Source: Verrucomicrobiia bacterium (GTDB lineage: Bacteria > Verrucomicrobiota > Verrucomicrobiia > Limisphaerales > Fontisphaeraceae). Taken from it: a DNA stretch of 39,861 nucleotides. Positions 1-6,426 of this stretch are shown in pieces; within the stretch, counting starts at the first letter, position 1, and each line of letters begins with the position of its first letter. Under the pieces are notes generated by a model, which was not told the origin of the DNA, made no database searches, and worked only from the letters and a program-made list of their open reading frames with translations. The position numbers were made by a program, and so were the translations under genes. Where the stretch lies: positions 1 through 39,861 of the forward strand of contig JAOAIT010000023.1 in the NCBI GenBank assembly GCA_026414565.1, read 5' to 3'.

Positions 1-26
1 CTCCTGGCCCACGCCCAGACCGGGGG

Positions 27-851
27 CTAGGCCGTCAAAATCAGGGCGGCCCGCGCCGTGCTTGCCGGTTTGACCGCCAGCAAAACGTCATACGACAAAA
101 ATATCGCCCGGTTGTTGGCCGCCGCCCAAACCACCGATAGAATTTCCAGCCCCAGCCCTTCCACAGGCACCCGCCGCACCATCATCCGCTCGCTGATCCC
201 GACCGACGGCAGGGGCAGGCCCACGCACACCACCAGGGCCGCCGGATCTATCACCGCCCCCAGCACCCCCGACGGCAGCCCGGCCATCTCGTGCACCGCC
301 ACAAAGCCCGGCAGGGTCCACCGGTTGCCCAGCGGCTTCAATTCCCCGGCCAGCGCCGAATACGCCGCCGTGGCCAGCAGCAGACACCGCCGCCCCGTCG
401 GCACCGCCTGCCGACAGGCCGCCACCGCCTGCGGCCCGAAATTCTCCGCCGTGCCTGTCCAGGCCGTGTTGCTGAAGTTGGTCGGCTTCAATTCCGCCGC
501 CACCCGGCCCATAATCCCGGCCTCCAGGGCGCGCAAGGTGCTGGCCGCCAGCCAGCCCAGCGCCGCGCCGTCCTGGATGTCATTGTTCGACAAGTGCGCC
601 CCCGCCGATAAATGCACCGGCTGCATCCCCACCGCGTCAATCACCGCGTCGGCCCCCGCCTCGAAATTGACCGGGTTCTCCCGCACCGCGGCCACCGCCG
701 CCACCACCGGCACCGACACCTCCCGGCTGCACCCCGGCCTTTCCAACAGCGGGATTAACGTGGCAAAGTCGCGCAACGGGGCCAGCAGACCGGGCGCCTG
801 GGCCACGGCCACCTGGGCCACTTGTTCCACAGGTAACAAGGTATTCGCCAT
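27..851 (-). CDS. Candidate HK97-fold major capsid protein
   Basis: The 274-residue protein has the layout of small HK97-fold coat proteins. A helical N-terminus (about 1-40) is followed by a beta stretch around SREVSVPVV (42-50). A central helix spans about 95-120. There is a 'G-x-P-G-F' turn (175-190), a 'DPAALVVCVGLP' segment (202-213) like the 'adp.Al' segment of coat proteins, and a closing beta stretch with an aromatic 'LSYDVLLAVKP' ending in hydrophobics. I chose the ATG at 851 because AAGGAA lies a few bases upstream; the same frame stays open to 1082 but that extension is Gly/Ala low complexity and overlaps the gene before it. It follows a coiled-coil protein gene, the usual scaffold-capsid order. 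Identification is by pattern only; a fold prediction would settle it. Confidence 0.55.
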   Translation of the reverse strand: MANTLLPVEQVAQVAVAQAPGLLAPLRDFATLIPLLERPGCSREVSVPVVAAVAAVRENPVNFEAGADAVIDAVGMQPVHLSAGAHLSNNDIQDGAALGWLAASTLRALEAGIMGRVAAELKPTNFSNTAWTGTAENFGPQAVAACRQAVPTGRRCLLLATAAYSALAGELKPLGNRWTLPGFVAVHEMAGLPSGVLGAVIDPAALVVCVGLPLPSVGISERMMVRRVPVEGLGLEILSVVWAAANNRAIFLSYDVLLAVKPASTARAALILTA

Positions 852-871
852 AAGGTTTCCTTGGGTTGGGG

Positions 872-1441
872 TTAAATGGTCAGGTAGTAGCGCAAAAAAT
901 GCCTGGGCGAGTAGGCCACCCCGGGCCGACATTTCTGCTGGTAGCGCACCGACTCCAGCATCTTTTGCAATAGCACCACCCGCACGGGGCTCGCCTCCAG
1001 CGGGTTGGCCTGCTGCTCTTTCTCCAGCAGCTTGGCCAGGTGTGCCTCCACCCGCTCCACCACCGCCAGCATCAAATCCCATACGCTGCGCGTCACCTCG
1101 GCCTGCATCTCATAAATCGCGCTCTGTTGCACCCGGTGCTGCTCAGACAAGGTCTCCGCGTCATACACAAACGGCGGCGGCGTGCCGTCCAAAATGCTTT
1201 GCTTCAACTGCCGCACCAGTTCATCCCGCGCTTTGCTGCTGCTGAACGGCACTTCCTTCTTGGCTTGCAGCGCGTCATACTGCGCCTGCGCCGCCCGCAG
1301 CTTCTTCAATTCGCCGTTGCTCACCAGCTCGGCCCCCTTCAGAAACTCGTCATACAGCCGCTTCCACCCCAGCCGGTTCACCTCGTACATCGCCGCGGCC
1401 ACCGCCTCGGCATCTTTCCGGTCTTGTTCAGAATAGTTCAT
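872..1441 (-). CDS. Coiled-coil protein upstream of capsid-like gene (possible scaffold)
   Basis: This 189-residue, highly charged, almost wholly helical protein matches no family I recognise. It is rich in Lys, Glu, Gln and Ala, with long amphipathic stretches (about 10-60 and 85-160) that look like coiled coil, and has no signal peptide or membrane segment. The ATG at 1441 was preferred because GGAAGG lies 4 bases upstream; ATG 1465 and a further start at 1483 are in frame. It ends 20 bases before the capsid-like gene and starts 55 bases after the HTH gene, so the three are probably co-transcribed. Scaffold proteins are helical and sit directly upstream of coat genes, so scaffold is the working inference; a portal-associated or regulatory role is equally open. 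Confidence 0.55.
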   Translation of the reverse strand: MNYSEQDRKDAEAVAAAMYEVNRLGWKRLYDEFLKGAELVSNGELKKLRAAQAQYDALQAKKEVPFSSSKARDELVRQLKQSILDGTPPPFVYDAETLSEQHRVQQSAIYEMQAEVTRSVWDLMLAVVERVEAHLAKLLEKEQQANPLEASPVRVVLLQKMLESVRYQQKCRPGVAYSPRHFLRYYLTI

Positions 1442-1496
1442 ACGTCCTTCCACCAAGAGGGTCATTGTCAACCCCCCCGCCACGCAACCGGCACAG

Positions 1497-1823
1497 TTAC
1501 AAGGTCTTGCGCTGGATTTTTGTCAACAGGACACTTACCCGCTGGCGGCTCAAACCCAAAGACCGCGCCAGGGCCGCCGCGCTCTTGTAGGGCAACACCC
1601 CCAGCATGTAGCACAGCAGCAACACCCGCTGCCCCACCCGCCGGGGGTTCTTCTCCGCCCCGTCCACCAGATATTGCAACAACCGGATCACCACTTCCTG
1701 CCGCGCCCGCGCCTCCTCCGCCTCCGCCGCCTCCGCCGCGTCCTGCGGATACTCAAAGGCCACCACCGGCACCAGGTGGCCCTGGTCATCGTACAGGCAA
1801 CCGTCAGGGGGATTAGGTGTCAT
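1497..1823 (-). CDS. Small HTH DNA-binding protein of the element
   Basis: The 108-residue protein has an acidic, Ala/Glu-rich middle (about 28-45) and a C-terminal helix-turn-helix around 'ARSLGLSRQRVSVLLTKIQ' (85-104), which resembles sigma-region-4 or transposase-type HTHs. The C-terminus ends almost on the recognition helix. It could be a transcription regulator or a small-terminase-like DNA-binding protein, since such proteins also carry an N- or C-terminal HTH near the capsid module. The start ATG lies inside the right-hand side of a perfect 8-base inverted repeat on the minus strand, and no good ribosome-binding site is visible, which points to control at this site. It is the first gene of a three-gene run toward the capsid-like gene. 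Confidence 0.65.
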   Translation of the reverse strand: MTPNPPDGCLYDDQGHLVPVVAFEYPQDAAEAAEAEEARARQEVVIRLLQYLVDGAEKNPRRVGQRVLLLCYMLGVLPYKSAAALARSLGLSRQRVSVLLTKIQRKTL

Positions 1824-1842
1824 TTTAACGTTTATTAAAATG
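1821..1842. promoter_or_regulatory. Palindrome overlapping the HTH gene start
   Basis: CATTTTAA (1821-1828) and TTAAAATG (1835-1842) are perfect inverted copies with a 6-base spacer. The first copy contains the start codon of the HTH gene on the minus strand. An autoregulatory operator or a translation-blocking hairpin both fit; the position is observed, the role is inferred. Confidence 0.5.
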
Positions 1843-2054
1843 TCATAAGGAATCTCTTAAGCGGTTCTAATGGTACGGGTACCGCTGCGGGGCGGTCTTT
1901 GGACAAATTTGGCCCAACCGCTGCAATGGCGTTTAATCGCTCTAAAATGGCGTTGTAGCGCACTTTGGGGGTTGTCCGCTGCCTCAGCGGGCGACAGGAA
2001 TAATCGTTTATAGGGCATTTTAACATTAGCGACGGGGGCTGGATTCCGGCCCAC

Positions 2055-2115
2055 GGAAATTTTTCCGCTTCCGTTTTCCGCAGCCCTATAAGGGCGCGGA
2101 AACGGAAAAATTTCC
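2055..2115. repeat. Large nested inverted repeat
   Basis: Three stacked arms pair across a 3-base loop: GGAAATTTTTCCG (2055-2067) with its complement at 2103-2115, TTTCCGC (2075-2081) with 2096-2102, and GCCCT (2083-2087) with AGGGC (2091-2095). Seven bases (2068-2074) bulge on the left side and one base at 2082 is unpaired. The bulge repeats the TTCCG word of the arms, so the structure also reads as iterated TTCCG motifs. It could form a 25-bp cruciform or RNA hairpin. Confidence 0.75.
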
Positions 2116-2142
2116 ACGGAATTTCCATGGAATTCCATGGAA
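2112..2142. repeat. Three tandem palindromic decamers (TTCCAYGGAA)
   Basis: TTCCACGGAA (2112-2121), TTCCATGGAA (2123-2132) and TTCCATGGAA (2133-2142) are each palindromic or nearly so and spaced 10-11 bases, about one helical turn. A further GTGGAAAG follows at about 2149. This is the pattern of iterons or a cooperative operator, right after the stop codon of the replication ATPase gene. Confidence 0.75.
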
Positions 2143-2156
2143 AGCGCGTGGAAAGA

Positions 2157-3776
2157 TTACACGATGGGGGAAAAGGTATTGGTTCTGGTGTCATGAGCAA
2201 TGGTTGTACCCGTGGCCTTATTTATTAGGTCGTATGCTTTTGATTTCCCGATGCCTTTCTCAGTCATCAATTTTCTTACTAGCGCTGCCTTCGGCATGCT
2301 AGGTTCACACAACTGGCGTACTACCTCCACGGAAAAACCCTGTTGGTATTTTACCGGTTTCGTAATTCTCTCACGCCAACCCCCCAAGTCCGCGTTGGGG
2401 TCAACCGTGTAAATCATGGTTTCGGGGTCAAGCCGTGCAACAAACGTTGGAAATTCCCGCCCGTCTGAGCATTTGCCGCAGCTTACCACGACCGCATCGT
2501 TCGTATTCTCTTCATACGCCACTATGTTGATTTGCCCCCGTGTCCAACCCAGCAACACTTTTGAGTTACGCGCAAAACTTCCCCGCTCATATCCGGTTGC
2601 CTTGATGGCGGCGGCTCGCCCTGTCAAGCTATGGTGAATTAACACTATGGCCCGCGCCGGGTTGCCGCTCCGGATTGTACTGCGCAGCCATTGCAGGGTA
2701 TTAAACATGTCTTGGTCACTGTTGGGATCACCAAGAATGAAGTAGTTTAGCGGATCAATAATCACGAGATCAGCTAGGGCCCGGTCGCAATATCTCGCTA
2801 AACTAACCAGGGATTCAGTCTTTCCAGGCTGCATGTCCTGAACGATTTGCTGGGGCAAAAAACGGACGTTGGCGTCAACCTTCTGCCAGTCCTCCGGTTC
2901 CACCCACCGACGCAATGCTGTTAAATCACGATGCAACCGATGGTGTCCATTCTCGGCTTGAACGACCAGAATACGCAACGGGCCGTTGTGGGTTTGAATG
3001 TTTAGAAAAGGCCGCCCCGTTGCCAAACATACAGCTAATTGCAAGGCCAACCGACTTTTACCGACGCCCGCCGGGCCAGCAATGACCATTTGCCCGCCAC
3101 GGGTTAGTAAAAAATCACCCAGCAAACAAACTTGGGGGTCTGGCAGCGTGGAAATGATGGTTTCAGGAGACAACAGATCGCCTGTCTCAGCCAAGGTCAT
3201 TTCTAAACGGCCCAATTTATCCTTAGTCAGGGCAATTAATTCCTTGGAATTAGCCCCCGGCTGAGACAGCCCCTGTATTACTTCCGACGAACATTTGAGC
3301 AGTTGCCGTTTCAGGTACGCCTCGCGCAGCCGTCCCAGGTAATAGTCCAGGTTGACATCCGACCAGCCCTTGTCGGACAGATAACCGGCGTACTGCACCA
3401 AATGGGATTTGTTGGCTTTCGACAGCGCCTCGGTTAGCACCTCGATGTCCGGCGTGATGCCCTGCTGGTGCAGATCGCGGGCCACCAGGAAGATTTCCTG
3501 ATTGCGCAAATCAAAGAAGCAATCGGGGGACACCGCAAAAATCTTGTTCGTCACGTCGGCCTTGTCGCAATGCACCAGTAAAATGCCCAGGACGGTTTGC
3601 TCAGCCTCCGGGTCTTGGGGGGGCAACGTCTCTGTCTGGGCCGCGCCATTACGGCCGCCGTGCTGGCCATTTTTCCCTTGCACCGGCCCCGCCGTTGGGC
3701 TAAGTTGCCGGTGGTTAATAGTATGGCCGCCTTGCTGACCCCCGGCAGGCGGCCTCGCGCTTTCCAGGGGGGTCAT
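2157..3776 (-). CDS. Replication ATPase: DnaB N-terminal domain plus RepA/AAA_25-like motor
   Basis: The 539-residue protein joins a DnaB-type N-terminal domain (about 52-150, starting 'PPQDPEAEQTVLG') to a hexameric-helicase-type RecA core of the RepA family. Visible are Walker A GPAGVGKS (234-241), an acidic residue in 'QAENG' (273-277), Walker B LVIID (337-341) and a paired His in 'LIHHS' (379-383). The C-terminus (about 483-525) looks like a winged helix. It most likely unwinds the element's origin or loads host replication proteins. The start is the ATG at 3776, which overlaps the TGA of the upstream HTH gene (ATGA), so translation is probably coupled; residues 1-50 are Gly/Gln-rich linker. 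A structured repeat region begins right after its stop. Confidence 0.85.
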   Translation of the reverse strand: MTPLESARPPAGGQQGGHTINHRQLSPTAGPVQGKNGQHGGRNGAAQTETLPPQDPEAEQTVLGILLVHCDKADVTNKIFAVSPDCFFDLRNQEIFLVARDLHQQGITPDIEVLTEALSKANKSHLVQYAGYLSDKGWSDVNLDYYLGRLREAYLKRQLLKCSSEVIQGLSQPGANSKELIALTKDKLGRLEMTLAETGDLLSPETIISTLPDPQVCLLGDFLLTRGGQMVIAGPAGVGKSRLALQLAVCLATGRPFLNIQTHNGPLRILVVQAENGHHRLHRDLTALRRWVEPEDWQKVDANVRFLPQQIVQDMQPGKTESLVSLARYCDRALADLVIIDPLNYFILGDPNSDQDMFNTLQWLRSTIRSGNPARAIVLIHHSLTGRAAAIKATGYERGSFARNSKVLLGWTRGQINIVAYEENTNDAVVVSCGKCSDGREFPTFVARLDPETMIYTVDPNADLGGWRERITKPVKYQQGFSVEVVRQLCEPSMPKAALVRKLMTEKGIGKSKAYDLINKATGTTIAHDTRTNTFSPIV

Positions 3777-4012
3777 ACGATGGGCTCCTTCCGCACGCCA
3801 TACTGCCGGGACAACAGCCACTGCATGATAGTTTTCCGGTGAAAAATAACTCGTCGCCTGGACAACTTGACATAGGGGATTTCACCGCGAGCTACCAAGT
3901 CGGCCACGGTGCGCTTGGAACAGCGCAACAGCCCCGGCAGTTCATTGTAAGTCAAAAACTCGTTATCCGCACCTTCTGCGGCCTTGGTACTGTAAGCAAC
4001 GCTATTTTGCAT
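3773..4012 (-). CDS. Excisionase-type helix-turn-helix protein
   Basis: The 79-residue protein carries the MerR/excisionase-like fold of the 'DNA-binding domain, excisionase family': 'FLTYNELPGLLRCSKRTVADL' then a wing 'GEIPYVKLSRRRVIFHRKTIMQWL'. These small proteins bend DNA for excisive recombination or regulate early genes. I start at ATG 4012; a TTG at 4045 is also in frame and neither has a clear ribosome-binding site. The stop overlaps the ATPase start (ATGA). The palindrome at 4051-4081 lies just upstream and would fit an operator for this two-gene unit. Confidence 0.78.
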   Translation of the reverse strand: MQNSVAYSTKAAEGADNEFLTYNELPGLLRCSKRTVADLVARGEIPYVKLSRRRVIFHRKTIMQWLLSRQYGVRKEPIV

Positions 4013-4050
4013 ACAGCCGCCGTAGAGATGCGAATTTGATGCCAAGTTTG

Positions 4051-4081
4051 GTGTGACAAAAAGGCCGGGTTTCTGTCACAC
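4051..4081. promoter_or_regulatory. Operator-like inverted repeat GTGTGACA
   Basis: GTGTGACA (4051-4058) and TGTCACAC (4074-4081) are perfect inverted copies with a 15-base spacer; centre-to-centre distance is 23 bases, about two helical turns. It sits 39 bases upstream of the ATG of the excisionase-like gene, in the only sizeable gap (4013-4165) of the early gene run. A dimeric repressor site is the simplest reading. Confidence 0.6.
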
Positions 4082-4165
4082 CTTAATCATCCTGATATGC
4101 CAATGACGACTTTCTTAGTGGATATTTATGCTGTAGATGACCGTCCGATAAAGGGGCTGATAAAA

Positions 4166-4969
4166 TTAGGGGCTAAGATGAGCCTTTCCGAACATTTGCT
4201 TAAACTCTTTGATTTGCTCTTTACTGGGTAGCAATTTTAGTCTTGCGGCAGTCTTTCGTAGGGCTTCCGGGGTAATGGGGCGACCAAGTGCGGCCTGTGC
4301 CTTCTGGGCCATGCTCGTCCATGTTGGGAAGCGACCGTTTATGGCTGGTGTTGCGTAATCCTCAATAAGCCAGGCTTCAATGCTGTTGGACAAGCGAAAT
4401 TGTAGGATTGCCTTGGCCAATTCAAGACAAGCTAATCGCTCGTTTTCATCAATAGGCACCCTTACAAACTGGTCTGTTTCTGGACTATTTTCAGGCGGTT
4501 TCTTGGCCAAATCAACCGCCACGCTAAAGATGTAATTTTGGCGGTCTGGGCTGATTAAAAGGGCGTATTTGCGCCACACCTTTTGCACGGCTTTACTATA
4601 AAACCCGTACAAAGCCTTCCAGCCGCCAGAGCAATCAAAAGGAAGTCTCCCATCCATGCGAAAGTAAGGCATGGCGTTAGTGTCGCCCTTTGGGCCTGGC
4701 AGAGTCGGACGCCTATTTCTCGAACACATCCGGCAATGAGTCGCATTACGGCTTATGATGGCGTTGCATTGCTGGCAGAAGTTAGAACGGCGGCGGCGCT
4801 TGAAAAATTCTTTGACCTCACTAAGCTCGGCGGCCCGGGCATCGTCACCCTCCCTTCTGGCCTGCACTATTTGCTCCTTGATGTGTTGCAGCGCCTTTAT
4901 AGCTCCTTGCTTCCCCGACACATTAAAACCAATGCCAGCAATGGCTACAGCTTTTTTTAGGTTCATCAT
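4166..4969 (-). CDS. Zinc-ribbon protein coupled to integrase, unknown function
   Basis: I do not recognise a family for this 267-residue protein. The N-terminus (about 5-25) is weakly hydrophobic, residues 28-62 are charged helix ending in KRRRR, and a zinc ribbon follows with C65-x2-C68-x10-C79-x2-C82. The rest (about 95-267) is mixed helix and strand with aromatic segments ('GGWKALYGFY', 'AWLIEDYATPAI') and a Lys-rich tail. The start codon overlaps the integrase stop as ATGA, so it is probably translated with the integrase. The base composition is visibly less GC-rich than the integrase. A DNA- or RNA-binding accessory protein of the element is an inference from the zinc ribbon and position only. 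Confidence 0.7.
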   Translation of the reverse strand: MMNLKKAVAIAGIGFNVSGKQGAIKALQHIKEQIVQARREGDDARAAELSEVKEFFKRRRRSNFCQQCNAIISRNATHCRMCSRNRRPTLPGPKGDTNAMPYFRMDGRLPFDCSGGWKALYGFYSKAVQKVWRKYALLISPDRQNYIFSVAVDLAKKPPENSPETDQFVRVPIDENERLACLELAKAILQFRLSNSIEAWLIEDYATPAINGRFPTWTSMAQKAQAALGRPITPEALRKTAARLKLLPSKEQIKEFKQMFGKAHLSP

Positions 4970-6264
4970 AAGCCACCTACCTTTCCGGGCAGCAGCACCA
5001 CATTTTCCGCCGCGTCGGGTTTGATATTGAACCAGCAAACGGCGGCCTCGCGGGTGACCAGTTCCCGGTAATGTTGAAAAATGATTTGTGGGCTGTTGCC
5101 CGCCTCCAGGGCCACCTTGGCCGTGTCGCCCAACAGCGCCAGGCGATAGGAAATAAAGCTGTGCCGAAAACCATTACGCTTGCGTGACACTTTGGCCGCG
5201 GCATGGACTTCCCGCATGGTTTTGTGCAACAAATTCTCTGAATTCGGCCAGACGGGGCCCGCAAGGTGGGCGCAGGGGGCCAGCCATGCCGCCAGCGCTG
5301 GGCAAATCGGCACCAGACGCCGCTGGCGCGTCTTGGCTATGCGAGCGCCGATTTCCACATAACCGGGCCGACCAAAGACATCCTCCCAGCGCAAGCGCCG
5401 CAATTCCGCGTCGCGCAGACCGGCCAGGCCCAGCAAAGCCAGCACCGGCCGCAGTATTTGCGGGGCGGCGGCCAGCAGGGTCTGGTATTCCTGCGGGGTG
5501 TAAATCTCGATGTCCTCCACGCCTGCACGCTCCATTTGCAAGATGGGGCTTTCCAATAAGCGCGTTTGCCGCGGCAGATAGTCCTTGCTGATGCACCACC
5601 GCAGAAACTTCCCCAGATCGGCGCGATAGTGATTGCGAGACTTGGGCGAATAGCTCGCCAGCCGGGAAAAAAACGCATCCAGGTTGGCCTGGCTTAAATC
5701 GGTGGTCTGGTGGCCGGGCAAGGTCTCGGCCAGCAACCGCAGGTGCTTCTGCACGTGCCGGAAATAATCGGGGGACAGTTGCGGGCGATCACCGGGCCGG
5801 GCTGGAAGGGTGCGCGACTCAATAAGGCGCAAGTATTCCTCCACTGCCTTATCCAAGCCCACAGGGTGCACGCTGGCAGTGGCTTCCCGGTATTTGTCCA
5901 CCACTTCCACCAGGGCCAAACTGCCCAAGCGGCGGGCGGCATCTGTGAAAAGCCGCACGGCGGCGGTCAAAGACAACGGCTTGCCGGTTTGTCGGCAGTA
6001 GTCCCCCAGCAATTCCAGGGCAGCGCGGGCATCCTCGGTTTCCTTGGGGGAAAGGGCCGGAGCGCGTCCGTGGCGTGCCAGTTGCTCGCAAACCTCCCGG
6101 GCGCGATCAAGCGCCTCGCCATAGGTGCTAAAGGACTCCATGATGCGCTCGCCGCCCCGGTAATAAGCAATCCGGTAGCGCTGTTTGGCAGGGGTGCGCC
6201 CGTAAATGACCACTTTTTGCGTATTGCTGCCGCGTCCTTTGGTTATGGTTTGCGGAAACTTCAC
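4966..6264 (-). CDS. Tyrosine-type site-specific integrase
   Basis: The 432-residue protein has a SAM-like core-binding domain (about 135-235) and a C-terminal catalytic domain (about 255-415). Likely catalytic residues are R284 in 'GLRDAELRRL', K311 in 'IAKTRQRRLV', R367 with H368 in 'NGFRHSF' and nucleophile Y399 in 'IIFQHYREL'. The first position of the usual HxxR box is N364 and the later His/Trp position is N390, so two conserved residues differ. The start is a GTG with GTGAGG upstream. The gene reads away from the tRNA-Val and its start is 87 bases from the tRNA 3' end, as expected if that end is attB. Its stop overlaps the zinc-ribbon gene. It would integrate and, with the excisionase-like protein, excise the element. 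Confidence 0.92.
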   Translation of the reverse strand: MKFPQTITKGRGSNTQKVVIYGRTPAKQRYRIAYYRGGERIMESFSTYGEALDRAREVCEQLARHGRAPALSPKETEDARAALELLGDYCRQTGKPLSLTAAVRLFTDAARRLGSLALVEVVDKYREATASVHPVGLDKAVEEYLRLIESRTLPARPGDRPQLSPDYFRHVQKHLRLLAETLPGHQTTDLSQANLDAFFSRLASYSPKSRNHYRADLGKFLRWCISKDYLPRQTRLLESPILQMERAGVEDIEIYTPQEYQTLLAAAPQILRPVLALLGLAGLRDAELRRLRWEDVFGRPGYVEIGARIAKTRQRRLVPICPALAAWLAPCAHLAGPVWPNSENLLHKTMREVHAAAKVSRKRNGFRHSFISYRLALLGDTAKVALEAGNSPQIIFQHYRELVTREAAVCWFNIKPDAAENVVLLPGKVGGL

Positions 6265-6298
6265 TTTGGCCTCACCCGCCCGGGAACCGCCTTTTATC

Positions 6299-6316
6299 TG
6301 TGTCCAACTTGTGTCC
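6299..6316. repeat. Candidate integrase arm-type sites (TGTGTCC x2)
   Basis: TGTGTCC occurs at 6299-6305 and again at 6310-6316, 11 bases apart and so on the same helix face, between the integrase start and the tRNA 3' end. Directly repeated heptamers in this position are typical of integrase arm sites. A small hairpin (CCGCT 6315-6319 with AGCGG 6322-6326) with four Ts follows. Confidence 0.45.
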
Positions 6317-6351
6317 GCTGAAGCGGTTTTGGTGTTTTTCTCAGGAAAACA

Positions 6352-6426
6352 TGGTGCGCGCTGGAGGACTTGAACCTCCGACCTCTTCCGTGTGAAGGAA
6401 GCGCTCTTCCACTAAGCTAAGCGCGC
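6352..6426 (-). tRNA. tRNA-Val (CAC anticodon)
   Basis: A complete cloverleaf reads on the minus strand: acceptor GCGCGCT/AGCGCGC, D stem GCTT/GAGC, anticodon stem CTTCC/GGAAG with loop TTCACAC (anticodon CAC, codon GTG), variable AGGTC, T stem GGAGG/CCTCC with loop TTCAAGT, discriminator A and an encoded CCA (6352-6354). The stems are fully paired apart from a G-T pair in the D stem. The intact 3' half next to the integrase fits an element that restored the tRNA on integration. Confidence 0.96.

Larger units (their letters stand above)
1824..2156. other. Origin-like or regulatory region between helicase and HTH genes
   Basis: No convincing gene lies in these 333 bases. A 121-codon minus-strand frame overlaps the end of the ATPase gene and reads through the repeats, so I do not call it. 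The region contains the palindrome at the HTH start, two direct copies of AATGGCGTT (1925-1933 and 1947-1955), a large interrupted hairpin (2055-2115) and three tandem TTCCAYGGAA units (2112-2142). Placement next to the replication ATPase makes an origin of replication the leading reading; a late-gene control region is the alternative. Confidence 0.5.
1..6355 (-). mobile_element. Integrated element at tRNA-Val 3' end (prophage or satellite, one end only)
   Basis: All recognisable genes between the left edge and the tRNA-Val lie on the minus strand and belong to an integrative element: tyrosine integrase next to the tRNA, excisionase-like HTH, replication ATPase, structured origin-like repeats, HTH regulator, coiled-coil protein and a capsid-like protein. 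The right border is placed at the tRNA 3' end because the integrase gene begins 87 bases from it and tyrosine integrases commonly use tRNA 3' ends as attB. The left border is outside the window; I found no second copy of the tRNA 3' end in bases 1-6300. Bases 2160-4970 look less GC-rich than the rest, suggesting mosaic origin. Prophage, satellite or integrative plasmid cannot be separated without the missing part. Confidence 0.72.

Noticed and set aside
58-1245. Long plus-strand open frame of 395 codons opposite the capsid-like gene
   Set aside because: It is antisense to two coherent minus-strand genes and its translation is Ser/Ala/Pro-rich without domain character, as expected for the shadow of GC-rich genes.
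1835-2200. Minus-strand frame of 121 codons in the origin-like region
   Set aside because: It overlaps the end of the ATPase gene, reads through all repeats and gives a composition with no fold features. A small gene cannot be fully excluded.
1-6300. Second copy of the tRNA-Val 3' end (other att site)
   Set aside because: I looked for the T-arm and acceptor sequence on both strands and saw none, so the far end must be outside the window.
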